Origin: Chthoniobacter flavus
GTDB taxonomy: Bacteria > Verrucomicrobiota > Verrucomicrobiia > Chthoniobacterales > JACTMZ01
Direction of reading: 5' to 3'
Assembly: GCA_945878135.1 (NCBI GenBank)
Contig: CAMDUL010000021.1
Coordinates: forward strand, 1 to 47,347
Length of the DNA: 47,347 nucleotides
Below the pieces are notes generated by a model. The model searched no databases, had not been told where the DNA came from, and saw only the letters and a program-made list of their open reading frames with translations. Positions 41,486 to 47,347 of the stretch are shown here, in pieces (positions within the stretch are counted from its first letter, which is position 1; the number at the start of each line of letters is the position of its first letter). The translations under genes were made by a program, and so were the position numbers.

Positions 41486-43707
41486 ACGAGAAGCCGGACA
41501 TCCACGCCGCGGAAATTCGCCGCAAAGCCGAAGAGGCAGTGGCCCGCATGGCAAGGATCAAAGCCCCGTCCGGAGAGGAAGAACAAACGATGCACGAACT
41601 CCTCGTGCATCAGGTCGAGTTGGAGATGCAGAACGACGAACTGCGTCGCCTGCAATCCTCGCTCGACGCAGAGCGCGCCCGCTACTTCGAACTCTTCGAC
41701 CTCGCTCCCGTCGGTTATATCACGCTCAACGAACACAATCTCATCCTCGAGGCCAACCTCACCGCAGCCAACCAATTCGGACTGTCCCGGGAAAAAATAG
41801 CCAAGCTCCCCCTCAGCCGCGTCATTCTGCCCGAGGATCAGGACATTTTTTATCTCACGCGGAAGAAGCTCCTCGCCGGCCGCGCCACACAGACCTGCGA
41901 ACTCAGGTTGCTCAAGTCAGACGGCACGTTTTTCTGGAGTCGTCTCGAGGTTGCCCCCGTTGCGCCGACCGGCGGCGCCGGGGATTTCTGCCGTATCTCG
42001 ATCACGGACATCACCGAGAGGGTGAGGATCCGCGAGGAACTCGCCCGGCGCGAGCAGGAATACCGCCTGCTCGCCGAGAACGCCTCCGATGTCGTCTTCC
42101 GCTGCAGCATGGGAGGCCTCATCGAATGGATCACCCCGTCGGTCGCCCCCCGCCTCGGATGGACGCCGGACCAGCTGGTCGGCCGTCAACTCCGCGACCT
42201 CGTCCATCCCGATGACACCGACCGTCTCGCCGCGGCCCAAGCCGGACTCAAGGACGGCATCGGCTTCGAGATCGAACTCCGCATCCGCTTCCGCACCGAC
42301 GGCTACCACTGGTTCTCCGTCAGCATGCGCCCCGCCCTTGACGATGCCGGCACCGTCACCCACCTCGTCGGAGGCTGGCAGGACATCCAGAAAGCGGTCC
42401 AAGCCCGCGCCGCCCTCGAGATGGAGCGCGCCCGCCTGCGTGCGACCTTGGATTCGCTCCTCGACCCCCACGTCATGCTCGAGGCTGTGCGCGACAATAA
42501 AGGAAAGATCATTGACTTCCTCTTCACCGACGCCAACGAGGCCGCCTGCCGCTACAACAAACTCGACCGCGAACACCTGGTCGGCCGCCGGTTGCTCGAA
42601 CTTCTGCCCGCTCACACCTCCTCCGGTTTGTTGGACATGTATCGCGAGGCCCTCGAATCCAACCGTCCCCTTGTCCTCAACGACTTCGTTTACCCCCACG
42701 AAATTCACGCCTCGGATCGGCGCTTTGATATCCGCGCCATCCGCGTCGGCGACGCCCTCAGCTTCACCTGGCGCGACGTGACCGACCGCTACCTCATGGC
42801 GCAACAGCTGGCCGCCTCGGAGGAGCACTACCGCTTGCTCACCATCAATTCTTATGACACCGCTATCCGGATCGATGACGCGGGCCAAGTCATCTGGATC
42901 TCGCCATCCATCAAGCCGTTGCTCGGATGGGATCCCGGCGAATGGGTCGGCCGGCCGGTGACCGAGTTTGTCACCCCGGACTCCCTCGCCTCGCTCCGCA
43001 GCAACCTCGAACGCGTGACCCACGGCGAACCGGTCGTGGCCCGCTACCGTGCGCTGGCCAAGGACGGCAGCGCCCGCTGGGCCGAAAGCCGCGCCACACC
43101 CTACTTCAACGCGCAGGACCAGCGTGACGGCATCGTCGCCGCCTTCCATCTCATCGACGAGCAGGTCGCCATGGAACAGGAATTGGAACGCCGCGCCCGC
43201 ACCGACGAACTGACCAACCTCCTCAACCGCAAGGAAGTCTTCGAGCGCATCGAAGCCTACGCCGGCCAGCACCCGCGCACCGGACAAGCCATCGCCGTGC
43301 TTTTCTGCGACATGGACAAGTTCAAAGCAGTCAACGACACCCGCGGCCACGCCGCCGGCGACGAAGTCCTGCGCATCATGGCCGACCGCGTCCGCGCCTG
43401 CCTGCGCAACACCGACGACCTCGGCGCGCGGGTCGGCGGGGATGAATTGCTCGTCGTGCTGCACGGCGTGCAAGATCTGGAAAGCGCGGTGGCCGTGGCG
43501 GAAAAATTGCGCCTCTCCGCCGCCCGCCCCGTGCCGGTCCCCGGCGCCGCTGCGGTGGAAACCACCATGAGTATCGGCGTCACCTTGGCCCTGCCCGGAG
43601 AGAAGACCGAAGCCCTCGTCGCACGGGCCGACGAAGCCATGTATCGCGCCAAACAAACCGGCCGCAACCAAGTGGTGCCTATTCCCGCCCCCCAGGGCAA
43701 ACCCTGA
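41482..43707 (+). CDS. PAS-rich diguanylate cyclase (GGDEF)
   Basis: A 741-residue cytoplasmic sensor that should make cyclic di-GMP. Residues 1-65 are a coiled coil (the VHQVELEMQNDELRR motif common before PAS domains), followed by PAS domains at about 66-185, 190-305, 310-435 and 440-560, and a GGDEF domain at about 570-735. The active-site loop reads GGDEL (652-656) in place of GGDEF, and the metal-binding Asp in CDMDKFKAVND is present. An RNTD sequence stands just ahead of the loop but one residue off the usual spacing of the RxxD inhibitory site, so product inhibition is uncertain. It overlaps the CheB/CheR fusion by four bases and has no membrane helix, so the fusion protein may be its partner. 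Confidence 0.88.
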   Translation: MNEKPDIHAAEIRRKAEEAVARMARIKAPSGEEEQTMHELLVHQVELEMQNDELRRLQSSLDAERARYFELFDLAPVGYITLNEHNLILEANLTAANQFGLSREKIAKLPLSRVILPEDQDIFYLTRKKLLAGRATQTCELRLLKSDGTFFWSRLEVAPVAPTGGAGDFCRISITDITERVRIREELARREQEYRLLAENASDVVFRCSMGGLIEWITPSVAPRLGWTPDQLVGRQLRDLVHPDDTDRLAAAQAGLKDGIGFEIELRIRFRTDGYHWFSVSMRPALDDAGTVTHLVGGWQDIQKAVQARAALEMERARLRATLDSLLDPHVMLEAVRDNKGKIIDFLFTDANEAACRYNKLDREHLVGRRLLELLPAHTSSGLLDMYREALESNRPLVLNDFVYPHEIHASDRRFDIRAIRVGDALSFTWRDVTDRYLMAQQLAASEEHYRLLTINSYDTAIRIDDAGQVIWISPSIKPLLGWDPGEWVGRPVTEFVTPDSLASLRSNLERVTHGEPVVARYRALAKDGSARWAESRATPYFNAQDQRDGIVAAFHLIDEQVAMEQELERRARTDELTNLLNRKEVFERIEAYAGQHPRTGQAIAVLFCDMDKFKAVNDTRGHAAGDEVLRIMADRVRACLRNTDDLGARVGGDELLVVLHGVQDLESAVAVAEKLRLSAARPVPVPGAAAVETTMSIGVTLALPGEKTEALVARADEAMYRAKQTGRNQVVPIPAPQGKP

Positions 43708-43776
43708 GCCAAAGCCCAGGCTGGCAGACCAATCACCGCATCGACAGGCCGCGATTAGAGGAGATTGTGATGTTTT

Positions 43777-43800
43777 GTAGCCGCGGCACTCTGTGCCGCG
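43777..43800. repeat. REP-like element: GTAG followed by a perfect hairpin
   Basis: GTAG (43777-43780) is followed by CGCGGCAC (43782-43789), TCT and GTGCCGCG (43793-43800), a perfect 8-base stem with a 3-base loop. It resembles the element at 19466-19488 and lies in the 179-base gap between the convergent GGDEF and OlsA-like genes, where it may also end transcription. No gene was seen in the rest of that gap (43708-43886). Confidence 0.6.
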
Positions 43801-43886
43801 TTGGGTGGTTACGAAAGAAGGGGGATTCATTGTTGCCGGGGATGAGAAGGTTCCGATTGTGCTGCAAGCGGTCCGAGCGCTCAGCG

Positions 43887-44693
43887 TCATTCGAATCGCC
43901 CGCTGCTTGCAGCAGCCCGGAAGCTTGTAGCCGGACGGCCAGATCGCACCGCAGGCAGCAATGCCAAAGCGGCCACATCCTGCTGAAGGCGGTGGGCCTC
44001 CGTCTTGCGGTCCGCAGTCATCATTCGCGAAATCCCGAAGACCACCGATGCCTCGGTCCCGGGCAAAGACCACAGGCGCAGCAAATGCGGCGCAATCTTC
44101 ATGTCGCCCCACCAGCAAACGTCAGTAGCGGCGTCAGCGGGTGGGGCCACATGGTAGCGCACGGCGAGCGGCGTGACCGGCACACCGGCCTCAAGCGCCG
44201 CCTGCAGCAAGGTGCTGGCGAACGGCAGGACCTGCCGCCCATCGCTGCTTGTTCCCTCGGGAAAAAGCACCACTGTCTCGCCGGCGCGGAGCGCGTCCCG
44301 AAGCTCCATCATCTGCGCCGCGGCACCGGTGCGATCCGCACGACGGACGAAAATCGCACCTCCCTTGGCGGCAAGCCATCCCACAGCGGGCCATGACCTT
44401 ACTTCGCTTTTGGCGACAAAGGAGCACGGCACCAGGCCGCCAATCACACAAACATCGAGGTATGAGATGTGATTGGCCACGAGAAGCCCTCCGGAAGGAA
44501 CGGGGCCAGTGGCTCTCACCCGGCATCCCGACAGGCGGGTGGCCGCGCGCAACACCCCCCGCGACCAGCGCCCCCGCGGGGAGACACCCTTTCCCCCACC
44601 CCGCCAATGTTCAAGCAGGTACCAAAGAGGAGTGTAAACCAACAACGACAATATCCCCGCCATCCGCACAACAAGCCGGATCAATGGCCTCAT
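43887..44693 (-). CDS. olsA: 1-acyl-glycerol-3-phosphate-type acyltransferase, probable OlsA
   Basis: A 268-residue PlsC-family acyltransferase with an N-terminal membrane helix (about 6-27). The catalytic HX4D motif is His75-x4-Asp80 (NHISYLD) and the substrate-binding motif FPEG is at 144-147. PlsC itself makes phosphatidic acid; however, this gene overlaps an OlsB-like N-acyltransferase by four bases, and OlsB plus OlsA make ornithine lipids, where OlsA adds the second acyl chain to lyso-ornithine lipid. I therefore prefer OlsA, though a PlsC role is not excluded. ATG 44693 gives the normal N-terminus. The C-terminal tail after about 225 is Ala/Arg-rich. Confidence 0.75.
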   Translation of the reverse strand: MRPLIRLVVRMAGILSLLVYTPLWYLLEHWRGGGKGVSPRGRWSRGVLRAATRLSGCRVRATGPVPSGGLLVANHISYLDVCVIGGLVPCSFVAKSEVRSWPAVGWLAAKGGAIFVRRADRTGAAAQMMELRDALRAGETVVLFPEGTSSDGRQVLPFASTLLQAALEAGVPVTPLAVRYHVAPPADAATDVCWWGDMKIAPHLLRLWSLPGTEASVVFGISRMMTADRKTEAHRLQQDVAALALLPAVRSGRPATSFRAAASSGRFE

Positions 44694-45478
44694 GGTAGTC
44701 CGCGGTCGATGAAGTGCGCGGCGGCGGCGGGGTTGAGCGATTGCAAATCGAGAATGGTGAGGAAAACGATTGTCCCAAATTCACGATCCCACGCCGCCGG
44801 GCCGCAAACCGAAGCCCCTAGCGCCAAATAAGCACGTATCAAGCGGGGGGGTTTGATCGGCGCGACCTTCCCCTCCACCCCCGGGCACGGGTATCCCGCC
44901 TCCGGCTGCGTGCGGAAGGCATCTGGTGCCAGGTGCTTTTTCTCCTCCAGCCAGTGGAAAATCCCCGCTGCGGTCATCGGGTCCTGCGTGATCACCGAGC
45001 TGCAACCGACCAAGTAGCGAACGTTATGTTTTTGTGCGTAACGTCCGATTTCCCGCCAGAGCAGGCCGATCACCGCGATGCTCCGGTGGTCGCGGTGGAC
45101 GCAGGCGCGCCCGACCTCCATCATCTCCCCGCGCACCGCCTCGAAAGGCGCGAGGGAAAATCTCCGTGCGCTGTAATAGCCGAGGTTGCGCCCCGCCATT
45201 TCACCGGTCTGCATACGGTAAGTCCCGACCACGGAACCGTCCTTCGTGTCGCTCACCGTGAGGTGATGGCAAACGCCGTCGAATTCGTCCGCATCGAGCC
45301 CGGTGCCACGGGAAGCCGGCAAACCTTCGCCCAACTCAAGGTTGAAAACCTCGTATCGCAAACGTTGCGCCGCCGTCAATTCCTCCGCGGTGGAGGCAAA
45401 GTGCGCGGCGTAGCTGGAGCGCGCTTGCGGACGCGCGATCGGGTTCGGCAGGGGAAGCATCGGGCGTTGAGGAATCAC
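44690..45478 (-). CDS. olsB: GNAT-type acyltransferase, probable ornithine N-acyltransferase OlsB
   Basis: A 262-residue member of the OlsB-like GNAT family (PF13444), which transfers a 3-hydroxyacyl chain from acyl-ACP to the alpha-amino group of ornithine. Matching features are AAQRLRYEVFNLELGEG near residues 37-53, DEFDGVCHHL, VGTYRM, ARRFSL and the MMEVGRACVHRDHR block, the core of this family. Relatives lacking proof of ornithine use exist, including hemolysin-annotated forms, so the amino acid substrate is inferred from the pairing with the downstream PlsC-type gene. The stop overlaps that gene's start as ATGA. The start at 45478 is divergent from the YHS gene. Confidence 0.78.
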   Translation of the reverse strand: MIPQRPMLPLPNPIARPQARSSYAAHFASTAEELTAAQRLRYEVFNLELGEGLPASRGTGLDADEFDGVCHHLTVSDTKDGSVVGTYRMQTGEMAGRNLGYYSARRFSLAPFEAVRGEMMEVGRACVHRDHRSIAVIGLLWREIGRYAQKHNVRYLVGCSSVITQDPMTAAGIFHWLEEKKHLAPDAFRTQPEAGYPCPGVEGKVAPIKPPRLIRAYLALGASVCGPAAWDREFGTIVFLTILDLQSLNPAAAAHFIDRGLP

Positions 45479-45573
45479 CTATGCCAGCATCGCGGCACGC
45501 TGTCGAACCTTCGTCCTTGCCAGTCCTGTCGCCCTCCGCTCAAGTGGCACATACCCTTCGGGAATTTTCCTCC

Positions 45574-46020
45574 ATGCACAAACACCTCACACTCCTCGCG
45601 TTCCTCGTTCTAGCCGCTTCGGCGCCCGCCCAGACTCTGGTCAACACCAACCGCAGCGGTCTCGCCCTTCAAGGCTACGATCCGGTGTCCTATTTCACCG
45701 ACAACGCCGCGACCGAAGGCAGCGCGGACATCACCAGCACCTCCGGTGGCGCGACCTACCGGTTTGCCAGCGCGGAACACAAACAGATGTTCGATGCGGA
45801 CCCGTCCAAATACACACCGCAATTCGGCGGCTACTGCGCCTACGCCGTTTCCCGCGGCGACACCGCCTCGATCGACCCCGAAGCGTTCCAGATCGTCGAC
45901 GGCCGGCTTCTCCTGCAATACAGCAAGAGCATCCTCGCCACTTTCAACAAGGACACTTCGGCGAACCTGTCCAAGGCCGATGCCAACTGGCCGAAACTTC
46001 TCGCCGAGCGCGGACATTGA
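45574..46020 (+). CDS. Secreted YHS-domain protein
   Basis: A 148-residue exported protein. ATG 45574 gives a good signal peptide (MHKHLTLLAFLVLAASAPAQ, probable cut after Ala-Gln). The mature part has a YHS domain: LQGYDPVSYF, the TYRFASAEHKQMFDADPSKYTPQFGGYCAY stretch split across residues 60-92, and a C-terminal tail ending in WPKLLAERGH. YHS domains are seen in metal-linked and copper-responsive proteins and often next to DoxX genes; a metal or redox role is inferred. The frame extends to 45481 but that adds no family sequence. DoxX-like gene starts one base after the stop. A palindromic GGAATTTTCC lies at about 45561-45570, just before the start. Confidence 0.82.
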   Translation: MHKHLTLLAFLVLAASAPAQTLVNTNRSGLALQGYDPVSYFTDNAATEGSADITSTSGGATYRFASAEHKQMFDADPSKYTPQFGGYCAYAVSRGDTASIDPEAFQIVDGRLLLQYSKSILATFNKDTSANLSKADANWPKLLAERGH

Positions 46021-46021
46021 G

Positions 46022-46420
46022 ATGAGCAGCCGCACGGTAAACATCATCGCCTGGGCCTGCCGGCTCATCGCCGCGGCCATCATGCTTCAGACCCTCTGGT
46101 TCAAATTCATGGCCGCCCCCGAACCGGTCTATATCTTTGACAAAGTCGGTCTCGGCGCACCTGGACGCATCGGCACCGGCATCGCGGAACTCATCGCGTC
46201 CCTGCTCATCCTCTACCCGCGCACCACTTGGCTCGGGGCCTTGCTCGCGCTCGGCGTGATGGGCGGCGCCATCATGAGCCACCTCACCGTGCTCGGCATC
46301 GATGTGCTCGGAGATCACGGCCTCCTCTTCGGTCTGGCGCTTGCCGTGGCCGCCTGCTCGCTTGTTCTTCTTTTTATCGAGCGCCGTTCGATTCCCGTCA
46401 TTGGCAGGCTTCTGCCATGA
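46022..46420 (+). CDS. DoxX-like integral membrane protein
   Basis: A 132-residue protein with four hydrophobic segments (about 8-26, 50-65, 72-92 and 100-118), resembling the DoxX family, whose members act in redox or thiol stress and quinone-linked reactions. The loop after helix 1 (WFKFMAAPEPVYIFDKVGL) and the GIAELIASLLIL helix match the family style. It starts at ATG 46022, one base after the YHS gene, and its stop overlaps the DinB-like gene start as ATGA. The specific function is unknown. Confidence 0.75.
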   Translation: MSSRTVNIIAWACRLIAAAIMLQTLWFKFMAAPEPVYIFDKVGLGAPGRIGTGIAELIASLLILYPRTTWLGALLALGVMGGAIMSHLTVLGIDVLGDHGLLFGLALAVAACSLVLLFIERRSIPVIGRLLP

Positions 46421-46929
46421 ACCCCGCAGCGGTTGCGGACATCCTCCGTCGCGGCGAGGTTCTCCTCGGCGCATTGGGCGACGACCAATACACCCGCAAG
46501 CTTCCCGCCGCCTACCATGCATCGATTGGCGGACACTATCGCCACTGCCTCGACCACTTCACGGCGTTCTTCGACGGCATGGCATCCGGCGCCATCGACT
46601 ACGATGCGCGGGCCCGGGATCCGCGGCTGGAAAACGACCGCACTTTCGCCCTCGCTCTGACCCGAGACCTGCGGGGCAAAGCCGAGGCAATGACCGCGGG
46701 TGACTTGTCCCGCCCCGTCACCGCGCGGTGCAAAGTTGGCTACGAAGAGGCCGGTGAAACGGAAGCGGCGTCGACCTTGGGGCGCGAGGCCATGTTTTGC
46801 ATTTCCCACGCCGTGCATCATCATGCCCTTATCGGCGTGATGTGCTCGCTCATGGATGTGTCCTTGCCGGATGGGTTCGGCGTGGCGCCGTCAACCCTCC
46901 GGCACCGCGAATCCGCGCGTGGCGCCTGA
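46417..46929 (+). CDS. DinB-like four-helix protein
   Basis: A 170-residue protein of the DinB/YfiT-like superfamily, a four-helix bundle often binding a metal through three histidines. Here candidate ligands lie in GGHYRHCLDHF (about residues 38-48) and SHAVHHHALIG (about 131-141). Superfamily members include bacillithiol-dependent and mycothiol-dependent transferases and DNA-damage-induced proteins, so activity cannot be assigned. ATG 46417 is fixed by the ATGA overlap with the DoxX-like gene; the ATP-grasp-like gene starts seven bases after the stop. Confidence 0.72.
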   Translation: MNPAAVADILRRGEVLLGALGDDQYTRKLPAAYHASIGGHYRHCLDHFTAFFDGMASGAIDYDARARDPRLENDRTFALALTRDLRGKAEAMTAGDLSRPVTARCKVGYEEAGETEAASTLGREAMFCISHAVHHHALIGVMCSLMDVSLPDGFGVAPSTLRHRESARGA

Positions 46930-46936
46930 TCGTGCG

Positions 46937-47347
46937 ATGGCAGGCCCGCTCGCCCGCTGGCGTCGTCTCACCCACTGGGAATTCTGGCCCGCGTGGATCT
47001 TTTACACGCCGGTCGCCCTGAACTGCCTGCGTCTGGCGGCCAAACACGGCGGCCTCGCCCTCCCGACCTGTGCCAACCCGGGTATGCATCTCGGCGGCAT
47101 GATTGGCGAATCGAAGCATGCAGTTTTGGACGCGCTGCGCGCGGCGCACCCCGATTTCGTGCCGGAGTCCTTCCTGCTCGCCGGTCCGGACCGCGCGGAA
47201 TTTCTCGGACGGCTCGTCGCGGAAGGAAGACTGCGCTACCCGTTCGTCCTCAAACCCGACGTGGCCCAGAGGGGCAGCGGCTTCAAGTTGGCCGGCACGG
47301 CTGCGGACTCGGCGGACTACCTGCACAAGGTTCCCGTGCCGGTCGTG
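46937..47347 (+). CDS. ATP-grasp-like protein, truncated by the window end
   Basis: The first 137 codons of a gene that runs out of the window at 47347. Residues near 10-25 read THWEFWPAWIFYTPV, followed by a TCANPGMHLGGMIGESKH block near 46-64. The segment YPFVLKPDVAQRGSGFKL at about 102-119 resembles the nucleotide-binding start of ATP-grasp ligases such as D-Ala-D-Ala ligase-like proteins. Carboxylate-amine or peptide ligase activity is inferred. ATG 46937 is the only reasonable start; it follows the DinB-like gene by seven bases, forming the fourth gene of the operon. The C-terminal catalytic residues lie outside the window, so completeness cannot be judged. Confidence 0.65.
   Translation, partial: MAGPLARWRRLTHWEFWPAWIFYTPVALNCLRLAAKHGGLALPTCANPGMHLGGMIGESKHAVLDALRAAHPDFVPESFLLAGPDRAEFLGRLVAEGRLRYPFVLKPDVAQRGSGFKLAGTAADSADYLHKVPVPVV

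Overview
The window is GC-rich, gene-dense bacterial chromosome, most probably from Verrucomicrobiota (Opitutales-like). The main evidence is a prepilin-like protein with a C-terminal H-X9-DG motif, large secreted proteins ending in or carrying a short G-x-x-Y...W beta module, and a di-haem cytochrome of the DUF1111 family. This placement is an inference; no rRNA, tRNA or marker alignment was available. About 36 protein genes are supported. Genes are packed tightly, and eleven tandem junctions are four-base ATGA or GTGA overlaps, so translational coupling is a strong theme. No tRNA, rRNA, CRISPR array, insertion sequence or phage gene was seen.

Layout. 214-1349: prepilin-like protein overlapping a small protein that joins a helix-turn-helix to an RNA polymerase alpha-CTD-like domain. 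1565-4483 (-): a large secreted di-haem cytochrome of lower GC, with its own promoter. 4639-5448: trpA, convergent with smc (5483-9250, -). 9361-10722: M20 dipeptidase. 10738-13717 (-): three-gene operon of an FAD amine-oxidase-like protein, an LPG-synthase-TM-type membrane protein and a RibD-like reductase. 13801-19469: glycogen phosphorylase, sugar-type ABC ATPase, dGTPase and a membrane-anchored alpha/beta hydrolase. 19526-21464 (-): RhlE-type helicase (motif II is DEVD) and a VapBC toxin-antitoxin pair with a perfect inverted repeat just upstream. 21519-23720 (-): molybdenum cofactor operon moaD-moaE-moeA-moaC, every junction overlapping. 23730-27652: a P2-type cation ATPase translationally coupled to a cytochrome P450, starting only 9 bases from moaD in the opposite direction.

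27653-32555: a secreted family-16 glucanase sits between the 3' end of lysS and a degenerate second copy of the lysS 3' end, an arrangement that looks like an old insertion or duplication scar. lysS and an SDR oxidoreductase follow on the minus strand. 32661-43707: five co-directional genes, namely a membrane multi-PAS protein without an output domain, ResB and CcsA for cytochrome c maturation, a CheB/CheR/PAS fusion and a PAS-GGDEF diguanylate cyclase. 43887-45478 (-): an OlsB-OlsA-like pair for ornithine lipid synthesis. 45574-47347: YHS-domain secreted protein, DoxX-like membrane protein, DinB-like protein and an ATP-grasp-like protein cut by the window edge.

The secreted di-haem protein and the System II maturation genes ResB and CcsA fit together functionally: the latter would attach haem to the two CxxCH motifs of the former. 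The most interesting candidates for second study are the HTH/alpha-CTD protein, the lysS scar around the glucanase, the ATPase-P450 pair, the cytochrome-maturation/signalling cluster and the YHS-DoxX-DinB-ATP-grasp operon.
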